This document shows, in pieces, positions 6,928 through 14,278 of a stretch of 23,872 bases of DNA. Position numbers and translations under genes: made by a program. A model generated the notes under the pieces. That model was given only the letters and a program-made list of their open reading frames with translations, was not told the origin of the DNA and did no database searches. Numbering within the stretch: position 1 is the stretch's first letter; every line of letters begins with the position of its first letter. The DNA comes from Chloroflexota bacterium (GTDB taxonomy: Bacteria; Chloroflexota; Dehalococcoidia; E44-bin15): NCBI GenBank assembly GCA_015222405.1, contig JADFVG010000085.1, positions 1 through 23,872 on the forward strand. Reading direction: 5' to 3'.

Positions 6928-7699
6928 ACTCAATTCCCTGCTCCAGGAGCTGGGTTCAGTGGTCATCGCCTACTCTGGCGGTGTCGATAGTACGTTTCTG
7001 GCCTCTATAGCGCATGATACTCTGGGCGAAAGAGCGCTGGCGGTTACCGCTTCTTCGCCCATTTACCCCGCTTCAGAGATCGCTCAGGCTGAATCGTTGG
7101 CTCGCCAGCTTGGTCTGCGCCAGACCCTTATTGAGACCAATGAGCTGGAAGACGCATCCTTTGTCGCCAATGACCCTCTCCGCTGCTACTACTGCAAGCG
7201 GGGGCTTTTTCAGCTCCTGCGCCGTATCGCTGAGGAGGAGGGGCTTTCGGGGGTGGTGGATGGCACAAACTATGATGACATCAGCGACTATCGACCGGGC
7301 AGGATGGCTGCCGAGGAGCTTGGGGTGCGAAGCCCCCTTCTTGAGGCCGGGCTGACCAAGGCCGACATTCGCCGCCTTTCCCGCGGCCGAGGCTCGCCCA
7401 ACTGGGACAAGCCATCCACCCCATGCCTTGCCACCCGCATCCCCTATGGCACTGCCATCACCGTGGAGCTTCTGGGGCGCGTTTCCGCCGCCGAAGAGTA
7501 TCTGGCTCAACTGGGGCTGCGCCAGTTTCGGGTGCGCCATCACGGCGACATCGCTCGCATCGAGGTCAGCGCTGAGGATATGGCACTGGTCACCGATGGC
7601 AAGATGCGACTTCAGGTAGTGGAGGCGCTTCGTGCTTTGGGTTATAGCTATGTTGCCCTCGACCTTGCCGGCTATCGCCCAGGGAGCATGAACCTTTGA
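6899..7699 (+). CDS. larE: LarE: sulfur transferase for the nickel-pincer cofactor
   Basis: LarE adds sulfur to the pyridinium dicarboxylate precursor of the nickel-pincer nucleotide used by lactate racemase-type enzymes. The 266-aa protein has the PP-loop SGGVDST (26-32) for AMP activation and PCLATRIPYG carrying Cys176, the sulfur-donor cysteine position known from Lactiplantibacillus LarE. It also has CYYC (Cys96, Cys99), which with Cys176 could form the three-cysteine iron-sulfur variant described for Thermotoga LarE; this assignment is inference. The start chosen is TTG at 6899, preceded by AGG and GGTGG. A GTG at 6908 is the alternative. larC follows after 10 bases. ExsB-like relatives share the PP-loop, but the PCLATR segment and larC neighbour favour LarE. 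Confidence 0.9.
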   Translation: MLKVRDKLAKLNSLLQELGSVVIAYSGGVDSTFLASIAHDTLGERALAVTASSPIYPASEIAQAESLARQLGLRQTLIETNELEDASFVANDPLRCYYCKRGLFQLLRRIAEEEGLSGVVDGTNYDDISDYRPGRMAAEELGVRSPLLEAGLTKADIRRLSRGRGSPNWDKPSTPCLATRIPYGTAITVELLGRVSAAEEYLAQLGLRQFRVRHHGDIARIEVSAEDMALVTDGKMRLQVVEALRALGYSYVALDLAGYRPGSMNL

Positions 7700-7709
7700 G
7701 GAGGCTTCA

Positions 7710-8888
7710 TTGAAGATCGGCTATTTCGATTGCTTTTCTGGCGCCAGCGGCGACATGATCCTGGGGGCGCTTTTAGATGCTGGGCTATCCCTTGACTCCC
7801 TCAACGCCAGCCTTGCCCGGCTTCCCCTTTCTGGCTACCGAATATCGTCCCAGCCAGCGAGCCGGGGGATAATCACCGGAACGCAGGTGATTGTAGCTGT
7901 GGATGAAAGCGCCCAAGAGCAGCGTGGGATAAAGGATATATTGAGTCTAGTTGAAAATAGCGAATTAAGCCAAAGGGCGAAAGAGCGATGTGCCCTTATC
8001 TTCAACCGCCTTGCCACAGCCGAGGCTAAGGTCCATCGCGTCCCAATTGATGAAGTCCACTTTCACGAGGTGGGGGCCACCGATGCCATCGTTGATGTGG
8101 TGGGAGCAGTTATCGGGCTTGACCTCCTGGGGATCGAGGCCCTCTTTTCCTCCCCTTTGCCTGCCGGTAGCGGGACAGTGCAAGCAGAGCACGGCGTCCT
8201 ACCCGTGCCCGCGCCCGCCACTCTTGAGCTTATCGCCACATCGGGGGCACCGATCCGACCCACGCCTTCCCCTGAGCTGGGGGAGCTGGTTACCCCCACC
8301 GGGGCAGCCATCGTTACCACCCTGGCCTCATTCGAGAGCCCAACATTTCGCCTGGAGCGCATTGGCTACGGCGTTGGCTCGCGGGAGCTGGCCAGTATGC
8401 CTAACGTCCTTCCCCTTTGGATCGGGGAGAGCACCGCCGAGGAGCGCCAGCTTCTCCTCCTGGAGACCAATATCGACGACATGAGCCCTGAGCTTTATGG
8501 CTATGTTATGGAGCGCCTCTTTGAGCACGGCGCTCTGGATGTTTGGTTCACCCCGATCCAGATGAAGAAGAATCGCCCCGCAGTGATGCTCAGCGTCCTT
8601 GCACCTCCTGAGGCTGAAGGCAAGATTGTGGACACCCTGCTGCGGGAGACCTCCACATTGGGCATGCGCTGGCAGAGGGTTGGGCGCCATGAATCGGAGC
8701 GGGAAATTATAGCATTCGATTCCAGCCTGGGCAGAGTCGGGGTCAAAGTGAAGCACTTTCGCGGCGCCAGAATCAGTCTCTCCCCCGAGTTTGAAGACTG
8801 CCGCCGTCTCGCTCAGGAGCATGGCCTTCCCCTTCAGGAGGTGTACCGCATCGTCACTGCTGAGGCCAGTGCCCAACTGCTCGAATGA
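7710..8888 (+). CDS. larC: LarC: nickel insertion (cyclometallase) for the nickel-pincer cofactor
   Basis: LarC is a CTP-dependent cyclometallase that inserts nickel into the sulfur-loaded pincer precursor. The 392-aa protein begins with the family signature YFDCFSGASGDM (5-16). It has HFHEVGATDAIVDVVG (117-132) in the first half, and LETNIDDMSPE (251-261) and TPIQMKKNRPAVML (281-294) in the CTP/nickel-binding second half. In Lactiplantibacillus the two halves, LarC1 and LarC2, are joined by programmed frameshifting; here they are one uninterrupted frame. The TTG start has a strong GAGGAGG (7698-7704) overlapping the larE stop. larA and larB are not in the window. Confidence 0.93.
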   Translation: MKIGYFDCFSGASGDMILGALLDAGLSLDSLNASLARLPLSGYRISSQPASRGIITGTQVIVAVDESAQEQRGIKDILSLVENSELSQRAKERCALIFNRLATAEAKVHRVPIDEVHFHEVGATDAIVDVVGAVIGLDLLGIEALFSSPLPAGSGTVQAEHGVLPVPAPATLELIATSGAPIRPTPSPELGELVTPTGAAIVTTLASFESPTFRLERIGYGVGSRELASMPNVLPLWIGESTAEERQLLLLETNIDDMSPELYGYVMERLFEHGALDVWFTPIQMKKNRPAVMLSVLAPPEAEGKIVDTLLRETSTLGMRWQRVGRHESEREIIAFDSSLGRVGVKVKHFRGARISLSPEFEDCRRLAQEHGLPLQEVYRIVTAEASAQLLE

Positions 8889-8900
8889 AGAGGGGTTCTC

Positions 8901-9548
8901 ATGTTTCGCAAGAGAAATTTCAGAGAGGGCGAGTTTGACCGCGGCCCCGAGTTCCCCCTTCCTCCCCCCAGCCAGCGGGGAGCGATGTCTTTAGAGGAGT
9001 CCGTTGCCCGAAGAAGGTCGGTGAGAAGGTATAAGGGGGAACCATTGTCCCTCTCCCAGCTTTCTCAGGTATTATGGTCAGCTCAGGGGATTACCCATGC
9101 TGAGGGACTAAGGGCAGCCCCCAGTGCCGGAGCCACTTATCCCCTCGAAGTCTATGTTTTCGTGGGTCGGGGTGGGGTAGAGGGGCTTGAGGCGGCAATC
9201 TACCATTACAATGTTGAAAATCACTCCCTCTGCCGCCATAAAGAAGGGGATTTCAGGCAGCAGCTCTCCACTGCCGCCCTGGACCAGGAATTTATTGCCC
9301 AGGCACCGGTGGATATTGTGATTTGTGGCCTCTATGAAAGGACCGCCTGGCAATATGGGCGGAGGGCGGAGAGATACGTTCACATGGAAGCGGGGCATGT
9401 GGGGGGAAACATCCATTTACAGGCGGTGGCACTGGGTTTAGCCGCGGTGATGGTGGGGGCTTTCTCCGATGAAGACGTGAGCCGGGTGATGAACCTCGAG
9501 AGAGAGGTCAAGCCTCTTTATATCATCCCCTTGGGAAAACCCAGGTGA
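8901..9548 (+). CDS. SagB/ThcOx-type nitroreductase-family flavoprotein
   Basis: This 215-aa protein is an FMN-dependent oxidoreductase of the nitroreductase superfamily. FMN-binding segments are RRRSVRRY (37-44) and APSAGATYPLEVYV (73-86), together with the C-terminal helix region YVHMEAGHVGGN (159-170) running into a hydrophobic stretch and VGAF. The PSAGATYPLEVY form is characteristic of the SagB/thiazoline-oxidase-like branch. Many stand-alone members of that branch in anaerobes have unknown substrates, and no peptide-cyclodehydratase partner or precursor peptide is visible. The ATG has GAGGGG about 8 bases upstream and lies 12 bases after larC, so it is probably in the larEC transcript. 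It converges with the next gene, leaving only 6 bases. Confidence 0.85.
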   Translation: MFRKRNFREGEFDRGPEFPLPPPSQRGAMSLEESVARRRSVRRYKGEPLSLSQLSQVLWSAQGITHAEGLRAAPSAGATYPLEVYVFVGRGGVEGLEAAIYHYNVENHSLCRHKEGDFRQQLSTAALDQEFIAQAPVDIVICGLYERTAWQYGRRAERYVHMEAGHVGGNIHLQAVALGLAAVMVGAFSDEDVSRVMNLEREVKPLYIIPLGKPR

Positions 9549-9554
9549 GCTCCC

Positions 9555-11795
9555 TCAGGCGCTGGCAGCTTTCCCCCCTTTTTCCTCATAAAGATGGGCG
9601 TCAGCAACGGCGAAGAGCTCGGTGGAGTTGTTACCGTTCCAGGGGAAGGTAGCCACTCCATGGGAGCGAGAGGGCATAGGGAAGCTCAGCTCACCATATT
9701 CAACAGTGGATTCGTCCAGGACAAGCATAAGCCTGGCTATGACCTTCTCTGCCTCCTCCTTGTCCGTTTCTGGCATGATAATGGCAAACTCGTCCCCTCC
9801 GTATCTGGCGACCACATCGGCGGCTCTCACGTTCTCCTTCAACAGGCGTCCTATCCTCCTCAGTGCTTCGTCTCCAGCGAGGTGCCCGTGGAGGTCGTTT
9901 ATCTTCTTTAGTGCATCGACATCGATGATGACGATGGAAAGGGGGTGTCCATGACGCTGAGAGTGGCTCATTTCCTGCCCCAAGCGCTCATAAAAGTAGC
10001 GATGGTTATAAACACCGGTGAGGCTGTCATAGGAAGCGGCGCTCTTTACCTGTTCGTGGAGCAGTGCGACCTCGATCACCGCCGCAATGTATGGTCCGAT
10101 GGCCTCAGCGAGACGGACATCCTCCATGCTAAAAGCATCGGGTAGCTCATTCTCGACCACAAGAACCGCTACCACCTTACCCTCCGTCGCCAGCGGGACA
10201 ACGAGCATAGCCCCCGACCTGAGGAAGCTGCTCTCCAAGTAGCTGGAGTTAGTGGTTACATCGGGGATCATTCGCACCACTCCATGCTCTGCGACCCAGC
10301 CGATAACCCCTTCCTCCTTGGCTACCCTAGCGCCTCTCTGATGAATCCGATACCCGATGGCTGCTTGCATCACCAGCTCACCGCTCTCCTCCCTGATGAA
10401 AAGGGCACAATTATCGTAGCTCTGAACCTCTCTAAGCAGCGATAGAACCTTGCTCTGGATGGTGCTACGGTCAAGAATAGAGCGCACCTCCTGACCAAGT
10501 CGAAACAGGATGGTGGAGGCCTTGTACTGGGTGGTGGTCATCATGCCCAGGGTCCAGGGCAATTCTCGGCGGGCAAGGGGGACCTTGACCTCTTCCTTTT
10601 CAGCGGGGGCTGGTACCTCCTCAGGCAATCGTGTCGGCACCTTTTCCTTCTCCAATCGCTTGAGGAAGGCGTCCACAACCTTGGGGTCAAACTGGGTCCC
10701 CTTTCCCCGGGAAAGCTCCCCCGCTGCCTCCTCGATGGAGCGCCGGGCGCGGTAGAAGCGTCCAGCAGTCATCGCCTCAAAGGCGTCAGCCACGGCCAGG
10801 ATGCACGCGGCAAGGGGTATATCCTGTCCTCGGAGCCCGTCGGGGTAGCCCCCACCCCCATACCACTCGTGGTGATGCCTTACCGCAAGGAGAATATCTT
10901 CGGGGGCACCGGTTTTCTCCAGCACTTCGTAGCTGAGCAAAGGATGGCTCATCATCGCCGCCTGCTGTGCTGGCTCTAGCTCCCCCCTGGCGGTGAGGAC
11001 ATCTTCAGGAAGGAAGATCTTGCCCACATCGTAAATAAGCCCCGCCTGCCGGATTAACTCTATCTCTTTCTTCTTAAGTCCCAGTTCCTGGGAAATAAGA
11101 ACAGCGTAGCGGGCAACCCTTTCTGAGTGCCCCTTGGTGTGGGGGTCCTTGGCTTCCACAGCCTCAACAAAGGCTCGCACACCCTCGAGATAACCCCGCC
11201 TTGTGCTCTCCATCTGACGGCGAGTGGAAAGATAGGTGCCGATCCAGATCACCAGGGGGATGGCCAGGGAATAGACGGCAATAATAGCTCCCACCAGCGA
11301 GGTGTCCTCGTAGAAACTTTCCTCCAGAGGAAGGAGCTGATAGTGGGGAAGGGCACCTCCCAGTTCCAGTCCGGTGAAAAGCCAAAAGGCGACCAGTGAG
11401 AGCGCTCCGGCGGTCACTGCCCCTTTTAGTCTGGCCATATATCCCCACCAGAGTATTACCACCAGGTAAGCCCAGATGAAGATGCTTTCAACCCCCCCGG
11501 TGAAATACACCAGCAGGGTTATTATCAGGATGTCGGTTACCAGGAGAAGCCAGCTGAGGTGGGAAAGGAGGCGTTCTTGGCGAAGCAAAAAGTAGCACAC
11601 AAACTGCAGGATTATGGCACCGCCAAGCACACCGGCCACCGGGCCCAGAGAATAGTCAGGGTTCACCAGAGTGGCGACGCGCAAAACGACCAGTAACCCC
11701 AGCATGAAAGCGACCCCGCGGAAGATGAGGGCACCCCTCAAGCCTTCCCCGAGACCTATTTGCCAACTGCGGAGGACTGAACTTATTCTATTCAT
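9555..11795 (-). CDS. Membrane-bound HD-GYP-like / GAF / GGDEF signalling protein
   Basis: This 746-aa protein combines cyclic-di-GMP turnover domains. Residues about 20-190 hold five to six membrane helices (sensor region). About 205-385 form an HD-GYP-type domain with HHE (308-310) and GYP (316-318). About 430-580 read as a GAF domain. About 585-740 form a GGDEF domain with an intact GGDEF motif (666-670) and an RAAD inhibitory site (657-660) five residues before it. Diguanylate cyclase activity with product feedback is therefore likely. The expected HD dyad reads Tyr255-Asp256, so phosphodiesterase activity is doubtful. The ATG follows AGGGG in a short GGGC/GCCC hairpin. A promoter is visible at 11811-11839. 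Confidence 0.92.
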   Translation of the reverse strand: MNRISSVLRSWQIGLGEGLRGALIFRGVAFMLGLLVVLRVATLVNPDYSLGPVAGVLGGAIILQFVCYFLLRQERLLSHLSWLLLVTDILIITLLVYFTGGVESIFIWAYLVVILWWGYMARLKGAVTAGALSLVAFWLFTGLELGGALPHYQLLPLEESFYEDTSLVGAIIAVYSLAIPLVIWIGTYLSTRRQMESTRRGYLEGVRAFVEAVEAKDPHTKGHSERVARYAVLISQELGLKKKEIELIRQAGLIYDVGKIFLPEDVLTARGELEPAQQAAMMSHPLLSYEVLEKTGAPEDILLAVRHHHEWYGGGGYPDGLRGQDIPLAACILAVADAFEAMTAGRFYRARRSIEEAAGELSRGKGTQFDPKVVDAFLKRLEKEKVPTRLPEEVPAPAEKEEVKVPLARRELPWTLGMMTTTQYKASTILFRLGQEVRSILDRSTIQSKVLSLLREVQSYDNCALFIREESGELVMQAAIGYRIHQRGARVAKEEGVIGWVAEHGVVRMIPDVTTNSSYLESSFLRSGAMLVVPLATEGKVVAVLVVENELPDAFSMEDVRLAEAIGPYIAAVIEVALLHEQVKSAASYDSLTGVYNHRYFYERLGQEMSHSQRHGHPLSIVIIDVDALKKINDLHGHLAGDEALRRIGRLLKENVRAADVVARYGGDEFAIIMPETDKEEAEKVIARLMLVLDESTVEYGELSFPMPSRSHGVATFPWNGNNSTELFAVADAHLYEEKGGKAASA

Positions 11796-11810
11796 GGGCG
11801 TTGCCCCTAA

Positions 11811-11839
11811 AGTCTAGGCTCAGGTGAAGCCAGCGTCAA
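11811..11839 (-). promoter_or_regulatory. Promoter of the GGDEF gene
   Basis: On the minus strand TTGACG (11839-11834) and TAGACT (11816-11811) are separated by exactly 17 bases and lie just upstream of the ribosome binding site. The match is 5 of 6 at -35 and 4 of 6 at -10. It implies a very short untranslated leader and independent expression from the upstream cimA. Confidence 0.55.
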
Positions 11840-11986
11840 ACATAGCATCATAGGCGCATAGGGTGAAAAAGTGACCTGGGACGAGATTTTCTTACGGACT
11901 TGGGGCGCAAAACAGAGAGGAATGGGTTATAATTGACACAAACAGGGTCGATAATTCCTCTCAGCTTGCCTCAACCGCCACCAGTA

Positions 11987-13585
11987 CTAAAGTACACCCC
12001 CCTCTGCCGCCTGTCTCAGGAGCCAGTACTCAAGGCTATCGGCCAAAGCCAGCCAGCTTGCCTCGATGATGTTGGAGGAACTTCCCACCGTCCTCCACTC
12101 ATGCTTCCCATCGCTGGATTCAATGAAAACGCACACCCGAGAGGCAGTGCCCTCGGTTTCATCTATGGCGCGAACCTTATAGTCCACCAGCCTCACCGCT
12201 GCCAGACTGGGATAGAAAACCAGAAGCGCTTTTCGCAGCGCCGCATCCAAGGCGTTAACCGGACCATTACCTTCGGCTGCAGTGTGAATCACCTCACCAC
12301 CCACCTTTACCTTCACTGTGGCCTCGGATAACAGCTCTTCCTCCTCTATAGTAGGGGGGCGGCGCCTTTTTTCTACCATCACCATGAAATCTACAAGCTC
12401 GAAGAGCGGTCGATAGTCTGGCTGGGAGCGGCGGATAATGAGCTCAAATGAAGCTTCGGCGCCATCATACTGGAAGCCACGGCTTTCCATGGCTTTGATG
12501 TGGCTTAAAATAGCCAGTGTCCGTTCATCTTGGGCGTCTAACTCCAGTCCCCTTTCCTTGGCCTTATATACAATCCCTCCCCTTCCTGAAAGTTCTGATA
12601 CCAGTGTTCGCCATCGGTTGCCCACCAACTCAGGATCGACGTGGTGATAGCTCTCCTCCCACTTGATCATGGCATCGACATGAAGCCCGGCCTTGTGGGC
12701 GAAGGCGCTTGATCCCACATAGGGCAGGTAGCTATCTATGGTCAGGTTAGCGATCTCGGCCACACAATGGGCGACCTCGGTCAACATGGCGAGCTGCTCA
12801 TCGTTGATGCAATCGATGCCCATTTTGAGCTTGAGGGTGGGGATAACGGAGCACAGGTTGGCATTTCCGCAGCGCTCTCCGTAGCCATTGATGGTACCCT
12901 GAATCTGGGTTGCTCCCGCCTCAACCGCCGCCAGGGTATTTGCTACGGCAAGCTCAGCATCATTATGGGCATGAATACCCAAGGGAACGCTGACCTCCCT
13001 TTTTGCAACAGCAAGGGCAGTGGATACCTCCTGGGGCAGAGCGCCGCCATTGGTATCGCAGAGGATAACACAGCTAGCCCCGGCATCTGCGGCCATCTTG
13101 ATCGTCTTCAGCGCATACTCAGGGTTGGCCTTATAGCCATCGAAGAAGTGCTCAGCATCGAAGAAGACCGTGCGCCCCTGAGATTTGAGGAAGCTTATGG
13201 AGTCGGCGACCATGCCCAAATTCTCTTCAAGGCTGGTCCCCAATACCTGGGTTACATGGTGGTTCCAGCTCTTCCCCACTATAGTAACCACCTTTGTTCC
13301 CGCCTGGAGCAGGGCAAGAAGGTTAGGGTCCTTTTCCGCCTTCGTCTTGGGTCGCCTGGTGGAGGCGAAGGCGGCAAGTTGGGCATTGGAGAGACTAAGG
13401 CCCTGGGCGAGGGCAAAGAATTCATCGTCCTTGGGGTTTGAGCCCGGCCAGCCACCCTCGATGAAGTGGACGCCCAGCTCATCGAGCTTGCGCACGATGC
13501 GGAGCTTGTCCTCAACGGTGAAGGATATGCCCTCACGCTGCGCCCCATCTCTAAGGGTGGTGTCATAGAGCTGAATCTGTGTCAT
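11987..13585 (-). CDS. cimA: (R)-citramalate synthase
   Basis: CimA condenses acetyl-CoA with pyruvate to (R)-citramalate, the first step of the threonine-independent route to 2-oxobutanoate and isoleucine. LeuCD and LeuB then process the product. The 532-aa protein has the DRE-TIM signature DTTLRDGAQ (8-16), HAHND (His205, His207, Asp209), FDAEHFFDG (142-150), which I associate with the CimA branch rather than isopropylmalate synthase, GYGERCGNANL, and a C-terminal LeuA-type allosteric domain (about 390-530). An in-frame start exists 30 bases upstream. The ATG at 13585 is preferred because AAGGGAG lies six bases before it and the protein then starts at the conserved MTQIQLYDTT. Confidence 0.93.
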   Translation of the reverse strand: MTQIQLYDTTLRDGAQREGISFTVEDKLRIVRKLDELGVHFIEGGWPGSNPKDDEFFALAQGLSLSNAQLAAFASTRRPKTKAEKDPNLLALLQAGTKVVTIVGKSWNHHVTQVLGTSLEENLGMVADSISFLKSQGRTVFFDAEHFFDGYKANPEYALKTIKMAADAGASCVILCDTNGGALPQEVSTALAVAKREVSVPLGIHAHNDAELAVANTLAAVEAGATQIQGTINGYGERCGNANLCSVIPTLKLKMGIDCINDEQLAMLTEVAHCVAEIANLTIDSYLPYVGSSAFAHKAGLHVDAMIKWEESYHHVDPELVGNRWRTLVSELSGRGGIVYKAKERGLELDAQDERTLAILSHIKAMESRGFQYDGAEASFELIIRRSQPDYRPLFELVDFMVMVEKRRRPPTIEEEELLSEATVKVKVGGEVIHTAAEGNGPVNALDAALRKALLVFYPSLAAVRLVDYKVRAIDETEGTASRVCVFIESSDGKHEWRTVGSSSNIIEASWLALADSLEYWLLRQAAEGGVL

Positions 13586-13622
13586 CGATTTCTCCCTTGT
13601 GTTGTCGGTTCTCAAAAAGGAC

Positions 13623-13651
13623 TTGACAAAGACTCGACAGAATAGTACATT
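13623..13651 (+). promoter_or_regulatory. Candidate plus-strand promoter upstream of cimA
   Basis: TTGACA (13623-13628) and TACATT (13646-13651) are separated by 17 bases. The -35 is perfect and the -10 is 4 of 6. It reads away from cimA into the two hairpins at 13684-13749. No convincing minus-strand promoter for cimA was found in the same spacer. Confidence 0.35.
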
Positions 13652-13657
13652 ATTTAT

Positions 13658-13756
13658 TGTAGAATATACTGTGTAATTACCACCCCGCCATCGCTTAGGC
13701 CATGGCGGGTAATAACCGCCAGGGGGTCAAAGGAAACTTTCACCCCCTGCTTTTAA
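13658..13756 (+). ncRNA. Candidate small RNA or intercistronic hairpin pair
   Basis: Two hairpins fill the 171-base spacer between the NYN gene and cimA. The first (13684-13709) has CCCGCCAT pairing with ATGGCGGG, with an inner GC/GC step. The second (13720-13749) has eight outer pairs (CAGGGGGT with ACCCCCTG), one C-C mismatch, four inner pairs and a GAAA tetraloop, followed by CTTTTAATT. On the plus strand this is promoter, structure, terminator-like end, giving about 99 bases. On the minus strand the same DNA would be a structured cimA leader without a T-run. TGGCGG (13703-13708) can also pair with CCGCCA (13716-13721), which would compete with both hairpins. Transcription is unproven. Confidence 0.3.
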
Positions 13757-14278
13757 TTACTTCAGCCAGCATTCCTTCAGAAAACCCTCGTCTATAACAG
13801 TTAGGCGGTCGCAAGCCTGCCGCAGATGCTGAGATAGCCCCTTCTTGGTAAAGGCGTTCTCTACATGTTTGCCCAGCTCTTTCACCGCCTCCACCGCGTC
13901 GGCGAAATCCCCGTCTCCGGTAACTATGATCGCTGTATCGTACACATTCTTCCATGCCAGGTTCAGCATGTCGGTGGCCAACTTCACATCAACGCCCTTC
14001 TCGATGGGTGCACCTCCTCTATAAACCAGTCGCCCTAGCTTGAGCGTAAGGTATGGGGTCAGGTGCAACCGAGCGAAAAACTTCCGCTGCTCAGCATATC
14101 TCTGAGGCTCCTTCTGCTGATCCACAGGGACATTGTAGTAATAGGTGCGGAGAAGAAGGCGTTCACCACACAGCCTAGAGGCAAGAACTCCAAAATCCAA
14201 GTCTGCCCGCCCAAAGTTGTCCTTCAGGGCGTGGTAGAAGTTGCTTCCATCTATGAAGATTGCTACCCTCTCCTCCAT
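13757..14278 (-). CDS. NYN-domain (LabA/DUF88-type) putative ribonuclease
   Basis: This 173-aa protein is a single NYN domain, a PIN-like metal-dependent nuclease fold usually acting on RNA. Acidic residues typical of the active site are visible: Asp10 and Asn13 in FIDGSNFY, Asp97 and Asp103 in GVDVKLATDML, and Asp122 and Asp124 in VTGDGDF. No second domain is present, so partners and targets are unknown. The ATG at 14278 overlaps the leuB stop (TGATG), and AAGGG lies about 10 bases upstream. A TTG one codon earlier is possible. Overlap with leuB indicates translational coupling in the leucine operon. Confidence 0.88.
   Translation of the reverse strand: MEERVAIFIDGSNFYHALKDNFGRADLDFGVLASRLCGERLLLRTYYYNVPVDQQKEPQRYAEQRKFFARLHLTPYLTLKLGRLVYRGGAPIEKGVDVKLATDMLNLAWKNVYDTAIIVTGDGDFADAVEAVKELGKHVENAFTKKGLSQHLRQACDRLTVIDEGFLKECWLK

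Noticed and set aside
8901..9548. Peptide-natural-product (thiazole-forming) cluster suggested by the SagB-like enzyme
   Set aside because: No cyclodehydratase, YcaO protein or precursor peptide is found nearby.
9594..9954. Plus-strand open frames of 105-110 codons opposite the GGDEF gene
   Set aside because: They are shadows of the GGDEF reading frame; the minus-strand protein has clear domains.
11928..11938. Overlapping TATAAT and TTGACA on the plus strand after cimA
   Set aside because: No partner box lies at proper spacing on either side and no plus-strand gene follows.
12767..13441. 224-codon plus-strand frame opposite cimA
   Set aside because: It is an antisense shadow of the well-supported CimA frame, with no domain or start signal.
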